Program-made: the position numbers and the translations under genes
Shown here: positions 32,795 to 44,985 of the stretch, piece by piece
Layout: every line of letters starts with the position of its first letter
How positions within the stretch are numbered: the stretch's first letter is position 1
DNA from: Liolophura sinensis
Taxonomy: Eukaryota > Mollusca > Polyplacophora > Chitonida > Chitonidae
Length of the DNA: 64,000 nt
NCBI RefSeq assembly: GCF_032854445.1
Contig: NC_088303.1
Span: 22,017,501-22,081,500, forward strand
Direction of reading: 5' to 3'
Notes under the pieces: model-generated
Seen by the model: the letters and a program-made list of their open reading frames with translations, nothing else
Databases searched by the model: none
Told to the model about the DNA's origin: nothing

Positions 32795-35700
32795 ATGTGT
32801 GATTCGGAGGAAGAAGAGGAAGAACAATGGGCTGTTCCCCTGGAAACCAGTATTTATAGTAAACCACTGCCCCACCTTACACCTCAAAAATCCACTGAAA
32901 GCTTGGAAGCCATTGAGACAGTGGATGATAACGGTAGCCATGGTAATTCATTCAGATTTATAAAACACCAGGATTGTTTTAGAGTTATTGTTCAGCAATC
33001 TGTGTAGCCTGGAACACAAAGTTCCATTTTCTTTGTTGCAACACAAATGTGTTGTATAATTAGTTGGATTAATTGTATTTAATTTATAATTATATTTTAT
33101 TTAGTTATATAATTAAGTTAGACACTTTTATGACACTGTACACAGCTGCGCATAGATATTAATGCAAGGTGTAAACTGCAGTCACCTCCAAGGGATATAT
33201 CCATCATAGTTTCTGACGCTGAAATGACTGTAAAAAAAGTGAAAACACTGCCCTGAATGATGTTTGAATTTAGGACTTCCAGAGTTCCTGTGTCAAAAAT
33301 TATTAGATGTAACACTGAAATGAGCTATTCAAGACGTCGTGTAATTTTCATAGTTGTAGCAAAGTGAGTTGTCGTGATATCAGTTATTTTGCCTAAACAA
33401 AATGATAAGTATTTGTGTGTGTTCAATATCCCAGAGCACACATAGCCATCCAAGTTGTGTGCAACACAAGGAACTGCATGTAGCTTATAGTGTTAACTTT
33501 ATATTGTGACATTTGAAGACCAAGCAGAAATCTGTTCTAATCTGTTTTCATCTTTAGCCGTCAAAAGGGTACAGGACTAACAATTGTTTTGCCATTCTCA
33601 TCCCAGATCAGGTGACTTCCTCTATCGCAGAGCCTCTCTATGGCCACAGACGAACGATAGTCCAAATCGACATTGACTGTTTTTACGCCCAGGTGGAGAT
33701 GATCAGAAACCCAAAGCTTAAAGACAAACCTCTGGGTAGGTTATAAATGCTGAGTTAGAAGAAACACTCAAAAATCTAGCTTTACTGAAATTTTTTTGTG
33801 CATGCTTTGGCGAGAAGATATGTCACAACTAGCACTTCGGTAATTCTAATCTTTAAGACACTTGATCTGCTCCTTTCAGCCAGTACACATGAAGTTGTAA
33901 CAGAAATCGAACAGTTTCTGTCTTCTCACATGGTTATAGTCCATCTAATGAACTACATATATACATGTCTTCTCTTTTAACCAAAAACTGAGAGGAAAGC
34001 AATTATTTGCCCTAAAATATTTATTTATTTATTTATTTATTTAATCGGTGTTTTATGCTGTGCTGAAAAATATTTCACTTATACAATGGCGACCAGCATT
34101 ATGGTGGGAGGAAACCCAGGACTATCCGCAAGTTGCTGTCAGACCTTCCACATACGGCTGAAGAGGAATCCAGCATGAGCTGGACTTGAACTCACAGTAT
34201 TCTAAATTAGAAGAAGTACATATCAGATTGTCATTTCCATTTAGTGGATCCAAATACATGTATATGTTCATGTTCCAGAGCTTTAGAGCTATGTTGTTAA
34301 TTTTTAGTAGATGGTAGATATGCTGCAGTGAGTCGTAACTGAAACTTGTCCAATTCAAAGGTTGTCATAGTGTCCAGACTGTAACAAAACAAAACACATG
34401 ATGGAGTTCAGGCTGTAAGATTTACCTACTATCTCAGTTTGGTGTGTGGAGGCTACATATGAGCATAGATATATCATGGTGAGGTGATGTTTTTGTGTTT
34501 CACACTAATCCACACTTTATTTACCCAGAATAGGTGAAATATTCAACAAATATCAGACTTCACCCATACTATTAATTATAGTGTTAAAATAATTCTAACG
34601 TTTTATACATTTTAGGATCTTTATTTCCGATTTTGTACATGTGAGGCTGATAGTTTGCGAAAAATAACTTTTCGGGCTATGCTAAAATAACAAAAAAATT
34701 TAAATTTGCGCTGATAGATTCTTTGCCAAAAATCTTCCGTATTGCCTGTCTACACGTAAGTGTGATATATTTGGGTATATGTTGACTCCTTGTTGCTGTC
34801 ATTTGAAATATTTAGGCTGGCTCTAATACTGTAAACCAAATTAATCGTCCATCATGTAGAAATATTGTTAAATATATATAGATATCATTCATAAATATTT
34901 GGCCGTTAAACAACTTGTCTGTTTTTAGGCATACAGCAGAAGTACATTGTCGTAACATGTAACTACAAGGCTAGAGAGTATGGAGTGACAAAACTGATGA
35001 CTATCAAAGATGCCAAAGAAAAATGTCCACACCTTATCCTTGTGAGTGGAGAAGACTTGTCGCACTACAGAGCCATGTCCTACAGAATTACAGGTGAGTC
35101 AGGTGTTACACTACTTACCCATGTCCTACAGAATTACACATAAGTCAGGTGTCACACTATAGAACCATGTTCTACAGAATTACAGCCTTAGGTAAGTCAG
35201 GTTATCACAATATAGAACAATGTCCAACAGAATTACAGGTGAGTCAGGTGTTACACTACTTACCCATGTCCTACAGAATTACACATAAGTCAGGTGTCAC
35301 ACTATAGAACCATGTTCTACAGAATTACAGCCTTAGGTAAATCAGGTTATCACAATATAGAACAATGTCCAACAGAATTACAGGTGAGTCAGGTGTTACA
35401 CTACTTACCCATGTCCTACAGAATTACACATAAGTCAGGTGTCACACTGTAGAACCATGTTCTACAGAATTACAGCCTTAGGTAAATCAGGTTATCACAA
35501 TATAGAACAATGTCCAACAGAATTACAGGTGAGTCAGGTGTTACACTACGGAGCCATGTTTTACAGAATTACAGGTAAGTCTTGTGTCAAACTGCAGGGC
35601 TATGTCCCACAGAAGTACAGGTAAGTTAGGTGTCTCACTCGGCTATAGAGCCATATTCTACAGAATTACAGGTACATGTAAATCAGGAGTCACACCCTAC

Positions 35701-38700
35701 TTACAGACCAAGTACTTAATATATGACGACTTTACCATGAAAGACTGAAAAGAGAGAAAATCCTGAAAACAATAAGTGCTTTATTGGCGTTGAATGAAAT
35801 CCTGATTGTGATTGAAGTGATTGATTGAACAACAGTTCATGCACATGCACATGTAGATGGCTATTGGCATTATTGACATTTCTCCTTTATGAACTCTTCC
35901 CATTTGAATATTTTGATCATTTGTTTTTTGAAAATAATTTTTTGTACATGTACTTGTTTTCAGAGCTGCTCCAGAGATATTCCACTGTGGTAGAACGGCT
36001 GGGATTTGATGAAAATTTTCTGGATATTTCTGACCTTGTGAAAACGCGTCTTCGCAGTGGACAAACTTCTTCCACTGTTGAGGGAAATGTTTACACACCG
36101 GATGGGTCAGAAAAATCAGGTACTGCAACTGAGCAATGTATTTTTTAACTCTTTTGCATGTGTCAAGAATTTTGACCTGTGCATTTGTAGGTTACACATT
36201 CACACAGTTCAGGCAGTTGCAAGATTTGCCTGGGAACTGAAGAGTGAAGGAGCATTGATTGGATGATATTGCCACACAGACATTTAGGTTACAATTACAT
36301 TGTGGTATGGCATGGTACCACACTAAATTTAGGGAGGTATATGTTGACAAATGTTATTAATACTACATTATTAATATAATAATTAATGTAAACCTGTTCT
36401 TGTGCAAGTGCACCTATATAAAAACATCTCCCTGTATAAAACATAAACCCAGTTTGCATTCTTGATCAAGTAAAATTGAGAATAGAACATAAAAGTGATC
36501 AAAGCTCAAAGTCATTGAAGGAGGCATATAGTCACCTTCAGGAACACGGGGCTGACTTGTGTCATTTCAGGCAAATGATCTCAGGTATGATGCATTAATA
36601 CTTTATTAATGATGCCTTTATTAAGAGAAAGAAAACCAAATCAAATTGCTAAACCATTGTTATCATTAGCATAACATTTTGTAAACCCTAGACATTTAGC
36701 GAAAAAAAAAAAATTGGTGATTTCTATACGTTTCCTCAGAACTTAAATGTGTTCTAATTTTTGCTTTACTACATGTGTCCTGAGATACAATATTGTTTCA
36801 CAGCTGTTTCACACTTCTCACACCTGTTCTTGTTTAACTGCAGGAAGCCAACCTAGGAAACAGAGTGCATGTGGATGTGGGTGTCACTTAAGACTTGCCA
36901 TTGGATCTCAGCTGGCCGCAGAGATCCGGAAAACCTTGTCTGAGGAATTGTCTATAACTTGCTGTGCAGGGATCGCTCATAACAAACTAATGGCCAAGCT
37001 GGTGGGCTCCACACATAAACCTAACAAGCAGACAACCCTGTTTCCTGAAGATGTGCAGACTTTTATGCTCAACCTGCAAAACATCTGCAAGATTCCAGGT
37101 GAACTTCAACACCATGACCCCATGACAGACAGTCAAAACATGAACGCAGCTGGCTGGCTGTTCAGAGTACCCATAACCAGATTTAAAATGATAGATGCGG
37201 AAATGAATGATTATCTTTGTGGTGTAACCTGACGCAGAAATCTGTGGGTGATCCGATGGTAATCTGCGGTTAAATCAGGCTAGATACTAAATGCAATACA
37301 GCCGCTTGTCTTAAACCTACTTACGCCTAAAGTCATGATACTAGAGGGTGTGCAGTTTTCTACCATTTAAGCATTTACATTAACAGTTAGAATAAAACTG
37401 TAACTGAGCTAAATTGACATCAGGCCCTATTTTCACCAATTACATGTGACCATTTGTGGCTAATTATTAAGCTGTCGTCATTTCTTGGTTGCTTTAAGAT
37501 TTTTATTATATGAAGTTCACCACTATCCTTTATGCCTTTCATGCATTAACTTCAACTGAAATAGTATATGAACAACTAAACCTGCAGGTATAGGACACTC
37601 TGCAGTGAAGAAGCTGGCAGGAATGGGTGTGGTCTCTGTCACTGATCTACAGAACTGCTCCATGGACAATCTCCTGTCAGAATTTGATGAGACCCAGAGC
37701 TGGAAAATGAAACAGTTGAGCTATGGGATTGATGAGTCAGCAGTCAAGCTGACCGGTCAGCCTCAGGTGAGTGGTGCATATGGCATGGTGTATGACCTTT
37801 CTGGAAATGGGATGATGCTGATACAATCAGGACTTAATGAGACCTCTTTGTGGCCAATGAGAGGTTTGTCATGCTCTTGGTCAATTAGAACATTTGTCAG
37901 GCTCTTGGCCAATTAGGACATTCATCAGATTTAAAGGATACATGAAACGCTTTGGTTTTATTTCTTAATGTGCAGATTATCATGTGTAACAGCATGTAGC
38001 AAATTTTTCATCTTTCACTTTGGGGGGTAAAAATGGTTTCAAAGTACATTTTTCTTGAGGCCTGAGCAGAAATTAAGTGGCTTGCAGCTGTGACAGTGTG
38101 TTACCTTGCCCACAGCATTGCAACACAGTTAACCAGCCTCGGGGCACTTCAGGGGTGTTCACTGAGTTAACTAAGATTGCCGATGATGTAATTTCTGGAA
38201 AATTCTGACCGTTTACAGAAAATGTGCATAATATATAGGGATAATTAACAGGTATAAAAATACCCCCAAAATGAAATTTTTTTAACAAAAATTACAGGGC
38301 ATAATTTTCTTTATTTGGCATAGAACCATAGTCTTTGATTTATAGTTCCTGTTCAGGTATCCCTTAAAATAAGAGAAAGCTAAAATATAAAGTGAGATTT
38401 TTTTTTAAAGATTTTTTAGAGAGCGTTGAAAGGCATTCAAATATTTCAATTCTGTGGTGGGCTTTGTGAGCCATGCTGACGGTATCTAGGAACTCTGACA
38501 TCACATCTTTTTTTCCTGATGTTGAAGGAACCTAAAAGGAAGGAATTTTTGAGAATATTATTTCAGTAAAGGTTTGTTCGTGGGTAAAAAGAGTTAAAAC
38601 ATTCAGTGTCGTTGGAAAAACTTTGTTACGTCAGAATTCCTAAACTCTGATAGAATTGTTAATAAAGCCAAACTTAGAATTCAAAAGTTTGAATGTCTTT

Positions 38701-41700
38701 AACTCTCTTCACAAAAATCTAAAAAAAATGAATGAAAGTATATTTATCTTTAGTTTTAAGTGGTCTATTTAGTGTTGCCCATGACACTGTTTGCCCATGC
38801 TTGGACACACTGTCCAATATAAATTACACATAAGAAGTTGAAGCTTTTTAGAATCAGTGTTTTTTCTTTGTTTGTTTAATTTAGTCGATAAGTGATGAAG
38901 ATTCCTTCAAGAAATGCTCAACACTGCGAGAAGCCAAGGAGAAGATATTGGAACTACTAAACAGCTTACTCATCAGGTACCTGTACTTGTGCAGTCTATT
39001 CTATTGTGGACTGTATGGCAGTACCCAGTTTATAAGGGGACATTATCAAGCTGACAAAGCTGCTGAGCCATCTGCTTTTAAACAACTTGTCAAAATATTT
39101 AGCCTGTTTCTGTCCATATGTATCACAAAGCTATAAATTGTGCCATTATTATGCCCTTCCCTACTTCCCCCTACATAGTATAAGAGAGTGTACTGTTTTC
39201 AGCCTGTGTGTCCCTCTGTCTGGAATTTGGTTTCTGCATGACATTTTGACTTGAACTCCTGAAATTGTTCTCAGCTTTTATACATGAAAACCTTAATTGT
39301 GTTTTTTTTGCTCAGCCTGCCCCATATGTAGTGTCAAAATGATATCTTTACCCAAGTTGCCAGTTTGCTGTCAGATTTGATATGTGATTGCCTTTGCATA
39401 CAGTTTGCTTGGGAATGTCTGTCATTCAGTCAATCCTTGATTGAATTTCTGCTGAAGATTTCAGTAATGTTGAGTAAAACTATAGAAGTTGTATTTGATT
39501 GCGTTCAGCCTTTCAATGAGATCTTCACTATTTTGAGCAGGGTGCATGAAGATGGCCGCATTCCCCAGACCATTCGCCTGACCATCCGTAAATTTACCAC
39601 AACCAACAAGTATGGAAACAGAGAAAGTCGACAGTGTGCCATTCCCAGCTATGTCTTCTCCAACTTTTCTCCAGGTATTGTATTGCACTGGCCCCACTTA
39701 GTCTAATTGTTAAACTTTACCTTTCTAGTATACAAAAATCAAGTACACAATCAGGTGTAATTAATGCACTTTGTTCTTTGTTTTATACCTAGATTTACAA
39801 TTTTCCTTGGATCCAATTAACATGTCAAAGGTTACATAATACAATATCATTGTCATATTGTTTTGTCTTCTTACTTAATACTGGTATGGATTTCGTAGTG
39901 AAATAAATTTATGTTATATTCTTAAGATATAGTTTTAATATCAAGAAAGCAGTCAAAGACATAAAGCAATGAGTGCATTTGTATATAATTTTTTATCTTT
40001 ATTTCTTGTTTTAGTGGGTGTATTCAGGCATTAGTATGTGATAGTTGTCAGGTTCAAAGAGAAACAAATCATGTGTCAGGAAAATGCACAAGTCTTCTTG
40101 TGGTGTAATGGGCTTATCTATGAAAAATACTGCATTTGACAGGCAGTGAAAGTACAGCCCTGCCCATTTGATATCAGGTCAAATGTAGTAATTTAGTCCA
40201 GCTGTTTATGATCCTAGTGCTTCTCACGCATGATAACAAAGGACTGATCATCTATCAGAAGAAAATTCCTTTTTCGCTATCCAAGGATGGCTTGTTTGAC
40301 TTCAATAGAAATGACACCACAACACCGCCCATCCTGCCCGCACCACCCACCCCCCACCCCACCCTTCTTCCGTTCAAGGCATTGGCCATATCTTAGATCC
40401 AGGAATAAAAATAAAATTTCATGAGCCAGCCATCAACCAAATCAGATGCCCTGGGTCAATAATTGCAAGACCAATTAGATAGCCCACTATCAGGTGTATA
40501 TTATTAACAGTCAGTGTATTTATTCTGTGTGTTTTCAGATTCGTATTCCAAGGTGAAAAGTAAGCTGTGTGACTTACTGATTCCTCTGTTCCATAAGATG
40601 GTAGATGTCCGAAATCCATTTCATCTGACATTGATTAATGTGTGTTTTGCAAAACTTAGTGAGAATGCTAAAAACAAAATTAGCTCATTCTTTGGACAAA
40701 CCAGCTGTAACAGTAGCACAACACCCAGGTCTTCAGTGAAATCAGAGACAGACTACAGTCGACAAGGAAGTGCGAACTTAAAACAAGAAACAAAATATTT
40801 GGAGAACGAAGATGTGGTTCATGGTCAGGTAACAGCAGCACAACCTGGAAAGGTTGATAAATGTGCAGAAAGCAGGGAAAATAATACACCAGTCTTGAAA
40901 AATCGCAAAAGACTTTTCAGTCTGGACTCAAACGCTCCAGAAAAGAAGATAAAGTTGAATGACCAGGGAACAAACTCAGTTGTTGCCAGCAGATTTGATC
41001 CAGAGTTAGATCAACCAGACTGTGTTCCCAAAGCTGATAACCAACATGTTGAGGGCAAAATCCCAGCAGGAATGGATGAGGAATTTTTCAGAGCACTGCC
41101 AGCTGATATACAGACAGAGTTTTTGAGGGACAATTTAGGACGTTCTGACACAAAGTCAACCCCGAGAAGCCAGAAGACAGCAAATTCTGATGTCAAATCC
41201 TCAAATTCTTTCAAAGGCCAACAGAAATTGGAAAGCTTTTGCCATAGAAAGAACTCGACCTATGCATCTGGGTCAGTGACAGACCCACCTGATTTAAGGC
41301 TGCCCCTGTTAGGCTCACTGGATTGTGACTCTAAAGGATCAGTGCCCATTTTACCACATTCAGGTCCTACTGGACGTAATGCACCAAGTTGTATCTCAGA
41401 AATAACAGTGTTGGACTCCGAACAAGACAGTGCCACCAATGTTGAAAGAGACTCCAGTGTTGACAGAGACTCCAGTGTTGACAGAGACTCCAGTGAATTG
41501 TGTGTTATTCCTCAAAATGTTGACAAAGAAATGTTTATGGCATTACCAAGTGACATGCGAGAAGAGCTGATCGCAGACTGGAGGCGAACTACTGTCAGTC
41601 AGCACCAAGATAGGACCATTCTAACTTCACCAGTGAACAGTTCACAAAAGGGGATGAAACATTCTCAGAAAAAGAAATCCAGCCCTGGTATTTTGAAATA

Positions 41701-41719
41701 TTATCAGAAAAGGACATAG
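32795..41719 (+). CDS. POLI: DNA polymerase iota (Y-family translesion polymerase), 9 coding exons, 812 aa
   Basis: Exons: 32795-32942, 33607-33735, 34929-35093, 35964-36119, 36844-37098, 37588-37766, 38885-38976, 39541-39674, 40539-41719; all phases fit. It inserts nucleotides opposite damaged bases in nuclear DNA. Residues 71-76 are DIDCFY, with the first metal-binding Asp and the steric-gate Tyr; GFDEN (161-165) gives the other two acidic ligands. GIQQKYIVVTCNY matches the iota finger signature, with Ile where the human enzyme has Leu62. The helix-hairpin region (CKIPGIGHSAVKKL) and little finger (TIRLTIRKF, NPFHLTLINVCF) follow. The tail has two UBM-like motifs, RALPADIQTEFLRD (about 601-614) and MALPSDMREELIADW (about 751-765). 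It also has three PIP-like motifs: KISSFFGQ, QQKLESFC and the C-terminal GILKYYQK. The start is the first ATG and is followed by an acidic run, as in vertebrate POLI. Intron 3 carries a large tandem repeat. Confidence 0.95.
34018..34199 (-). mobile_element. SINE-A, 5' truncated, POLI intron 2
   Basis: (ATTT)n tail at the left, then TCGGTGTTTTATGCTG and TTTCACTTATACAATGG. The copy ends at the B box (GGACTTGAACTCACAG). Confidence 0.85.
35073..35700 (+). repeat. Higher-order tandem repeat copying the POLI exon 3 / intron 3 junction
   Basis: The basic unit, about 44-48 bp, contains CCATGTCCTACAGAATTACA followed by GGTGAGTCAGGTGTTACAC. Three units make a 145-bp higher-order unit. CAGGTGAGTC recurs at 35091, 35236, 35381 and 35526, exactly 145 bp apart. 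Further single units follow to about 35700, two with CAGGTAAGT. The first unit is the real exon 3 end and donor (exon ends at 35093). Confidence 0.95.
38105..38345 (+). repeat. Interspersed repeat (family G), left member of an inverted pair
   Basis: In POLI intron 6. The segment ACCCCCAAAATGAAATTTTT to TAATTTTCTTTATTTGGCAT is the reverse complement of 43375-43640, with scattered differences. Blocks GATGTAATTTCTG and TTAACAGGTATAAAA are also shared. Confidence 0.8.
38366..38776 (+). mobile_element. Foldback/MITE-like element (family F), POLI intron 6
   Basis: The left arm contains GCGTTGAAAGGCATTCAAAT and GTGGGCTTTGTGAGCCATGC. The right arm ends AGTTTTAAGTGGTCTATTTA, complementary to the left end of the copy at 42297. 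The two halves are partly complementary to each other. No coding capacity. Confidence 0.75.
41447..41495 (+). repeat. 18-bp in-frame tandem repeat in POLI exon 9
   Basis: Two full and one partial copy of AGAGACTCCAGTGTTGAC, coding RDSSVD repeated. Copies are identical, so the expansion is recent. It precedes the second UBM-like motif. Confidence 0.95.
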
Positions 41720-42296
41720 AATGAAACGTTTTATAAAGATTTATTTTAAGGAAAGCAGAGCTGTCACTCATAAGCTAATACATAAGCTTTTTATTCAAAA
41801 CCGAGTGTTGATTAATACTGCAAAAAGAAAAAAACAACAACAGTTGAGCAAGATGGATCCTAATACTTTAAAGTGGATTATTCCTTATTTCAGCTGATCA
41901 GTGATGATTATGTTTGCCCTTCAAAGAAGGCAGGGTGTTGAGTTTAAATACACAACATCTCAAAGAGCAGTACATTCTGTCTTCAACATGTATCATGTGA
42001 TTTTCCTGGAATATATTTCCCAGGGGTTATTACCATGTAATGCTGTTTAGTTTGACCTTTTCTTGTGTGCAGTGCATCATGTATTGTCATGTAGACATAC
42101 CAGTGTTATCAGCATCCAGTGTAAATCATGTATCATCCCAATAGCCTGTTACCTTTTGTTTCCATGACGATAAATGTAATATAAAGATTCCACAAAGCCA
42201 TTTCTGAATTAAGTCAAAACTGGAAATATGATCCTAAAGCTTATTTTTCAGCTTTAGAAGATCAGTGAAAAAACCTCTAAAAACCGAAGTAGGTAT

Positions 42297-42715
42297 CACT
42301 AAATAGACCATTTAAAACTATGTATAAGTATACTTTCTCATATTTTCGTAGATTTTTGAGAGGAGTGTTAAAGGCGTTCAAACAGTCGTTGAATTCTAAG
42401 GTGGATTTTATGGACCATACTATCAGATTTTAAGAACTCTGACATCACAGGAAGTTTTTTCAACTCTTATCATGACACTGAATGTTGGAATAACCCTTTT
42501 TACCCATGAGTAAAAGATTACTCATAAAAGATTCCCAGAAATTCCTTTCTTCTGGTGAACATCAGGAACAAAAGGTGATTTGATGTCAGAGTTCTTGGAT
42601 ACCGTCAGTATGGCTCATAAAGCCCACCATAGTATTCAAATATTTGAATTCCTTTCAACACTCTTTAAAAAATCTGAAGAAAAAAATTAAAACGTAATTT
42701 AACGCAGTTTTCAGT
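42297..42715 (-). mobile_element. Foldback/MITE-like element (family F), arms about 130 bp
   Basis: The left arm (TCACTAAATAGACCATTTAA, GGCGTTCAAACAG, AAGAACTCTGACATCACAG) is complementary to the right arm (GATGTCAGAGTTCTTGGATA, GGCTCATAAAGCCCACCAT, CAACACTCTTTAAAAAATCT). It is inverted relative to the copy at 38.4 kb. Size and structure suggest a non-autonomous DNA element or foldback element. Confidence 0.75.
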
Positions 42716-43007
42716 TTGTATGATGAACTTTACTCCACATTTTAGCTTTCTCAAATTTTCACCACATCAATATTATGTTAAGACAAATGTGTCTAAATGT
42801 GTGCTCTTTGGACACTCTCTGTTACATCTGTGGCTAACCCCTTACTTGTTCCATGGTTTATGCTTTTGGATAGAGGTTATCATGTGTGTATCTGTTCCTG
42901 CTTGTATAACTGATGTTATTGTACATAATTGTGCATTATGCTTATGTATATGCTTATGGTTGACCAATAAATCATCACAATTTGGACTGTCATTGTTTGA
43001 CTTCTTG

Positions 43008-43196
43008 GTGTCTTTTCCTCAACCTTTTTGCATATGAAAGAGCAACTTTCAGTGCAGATGGTGCACATTTTAAATTTGATTTTTGAGACAAAACCACATC
43101 GGTTGGATTGGCCAATTTCAGGGCCCCACAAAAATTACAATTGTACCAGTCTACACAGAATAATACGTATTCAGAACATGTTCAAATAGTGCACTT
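43008..43196 (+). repeat. Family H repeat (MITE-like), copy 1
   Basis: Starts CCTCAACCTTTTTGCATATG, with AAAGAGCAACTTTCAGTGCA, TTTAAATTTGATTTTTGAGA and TCGGTTGGATTGGCCAATTT. The right terminal arm is missing or diverged. Confidence 0.7.
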
Positions 43197-43374
43197 GACT
43201 TTTCAATCACCTCCTAGTTACCTGGGGACAATTTCACGCTGACTTAACTCAAAATTTAAAACGCTGTCAAAAAGCTTAGTTTTTGATTTTAGAAGTTGAA
43301 ATTTTCACACATTCGCCTTAAGATAACATTAATAAGGTGTTCAAAATTGTAATTTACAGGGCTTGATAATAGGC

Positions 43375-43640
43375 TTCAAAATCCTGTTTCAAATTTTGAC
43401 AATAAAACAAAGATTATGTTATATGCCAAATAAAGAAAATTATGCTCTGGAGTTTTTGTTAAAAAACTTTCATTTTGGGGGGTTTATTTTATACCTGTTA
43501 ATTACTCCTCTATATTACGCAAATTTTCCGTCAACAGTAGGATTTTGTCAGAAATTACATCATTGTTGATCTTGCTCGGAACTCGGTGAACTCGAAGTGC
43601 CCTGAGCCACAGTTTGGGCAAGGTTACATGTACGCGGATA
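43375..43640 (-). repeat. Family G repeat, right member of the inverted pair
   Basis: Reverse complement of 38105-38345. TATGCCAAATAAAGAAAATT and CATTTTGGGGGG are the clearest blocks. Confidence 0.8.
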
Positions 43641-43682
43641 CTGCATGGCTTCTTCGGGCCAGCTTATCGCGGTCTACCCTAA

Positions 43683-43893
43683 TTCTTCACCCTTTTCGCA
43701 TATGAAAAGAGCAATTTTCGGTACAATTTATGCGCATTTTTAATTTGATTTTGGAGACTACATTGGTTGGATTAGCCAATTTCAGGCCTTCACAAGCAGT
43801 AAACTTTATCAGTCTACACAGTATTATAATGCCTTCAGAATATGCTTGAATTAACATCTTGCAAACGCGAATTAGCTGAAAGATTACCGTACA
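43683..43893 (+). repeat. Family H repeat, copy 2
   Basis: AATTCTTCACCCTTTTCGCA at the left, GGTTGGATTAGCCAATTTCA inside, then CAGAATATGCTTGAATTAAC and CTTGCAAACGCG toward the right end. Lies 490 bp after copy 1 in the same orientation. Confidence 0.75.
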
Positions 43894-44881
43894 TCATTTA
43901 GTTTAATACGATTCTGTCATTTATGTATAGCATTTAGGTGCACAATCTGTACACATGCCTTGGTTGGTCTGTGTTATGGTTGGGATAATCTTCAGAAATT
44001 CAAGAAAACATAGCTCTGCGTTTTCACAGTCTGACAGATATGTCTTATACAGACAGTGTCTGTAGCCTAGAGATTACTCAGAGCATCTGAGTCATATTTG
44101 AAGGTTTGAAGTTCAAACCCCAGTCAGGTCAATACTAAAATAAAAGCTGAAAATAGTACTTGTAGGTTCTTCAAATAGTGTTCTTTATTCAAGATGTTAT
44201 ATTATTTTCCACGCCTTAATTCATAAGGTCTGAGGATCAGCCCTTAACAAGGTCATACCAAATCATAGAATTGTGAATTCTTCAAATGGTGTTTACTATT
44301 CAAGCAAATTCAGTCATAAGGACTGGATGACTCTGATTACACTATGATTGAATGGGATGTGATATTTGCTGGCATTTGTACTGTAGTGAGGCAGCGCCAT
44401 GAATGTATTACAACTGAATTAAACAACTAAAATAATACTGGTGGTGAAGATGATGGTTAAACCTTAAGCAAGCAAACTGATGTTGGCCTACATTAAATAT
44501 TCGGCAGTGAGTATGTTGCATAAATTTTGACTAAAAATCAGTGCAGTTTTGCTCTTTATTTTATAATATAAAGTCATCGAGCACTAATTATGGATACTGT
44601 TGTTAAATGTCTGTACGTAAGTACAAAAGTTTTACCCATAAGTACCGGTAGGCCTATATAAAAAAAAAAAGTGAAGCTCTTAGACACATATGCAGAAATA
44701 ATTGCATTATTAAAAAGTAATTCTTAAAATGCTGAAAATTCTGAGGTCCACATCAGATCGTTAAATACCGCCATAATCGACATTCAATTAAACTGAACTA
44801 AAAATGTAACCTTTCCGACAATGTGAGGACCGCAGGTATATGTTATCTCCCTTCGTCCGCACGACTCCGCCCGTCAGTTTT

Positions 44882-44892
44882 CCGCCATTTTG
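44882..44892 (-). promoter_or_regulatory. YY1-type site upstream of gene B start
   Basis: CCGCCATTTTG matches, on the minus strand, the well-known YY1 consensus AAAATGGCGG. It lies 94 bp before the gene B ATG in a locally GC-rich stretch (44855-44905), where core-promoter YY1 sites are often found in animals. No TATA box is seen. Function is inferred. Confidence 0.45.
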
Positions 44893-44985
44893 TTTTGGTC
44901 GCTTAGATGACTGACGAAAGTCCCTTTTCTGCTCGAATTTCGCGAGGGGTCTTCGAATCACCTTAGACGTTTGTTTTTGTCAGCG

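Larger units (their letters stand above)
41720..44881. other. Spacer between POLI and gene B
   Basis: POLI 3' flank without a clear nearby AATAAA (one lies at 42966), a foldback element, family G and two family H repeats. The stretch 43900-44880 holds a possible tRNA-like repeat near 44056-44130 (a head with GTAGCCTAGAG and a B box GAAGTTCAAACCCC) and nothing else I recognise. Confidence 0.5.

Noticed and set aside
35091-35700. CRISPR-like regular spacing
   Set aside because: The spacers are themselves repeated and the host is a eukaryote; it is a tandem repeat of a splice junction.
44056-44130. Possible tRNA-derived SINE head
   Set aside because: Box matches are weak and no tail or second copy was found, so it is mentioned only in the spacer entry.
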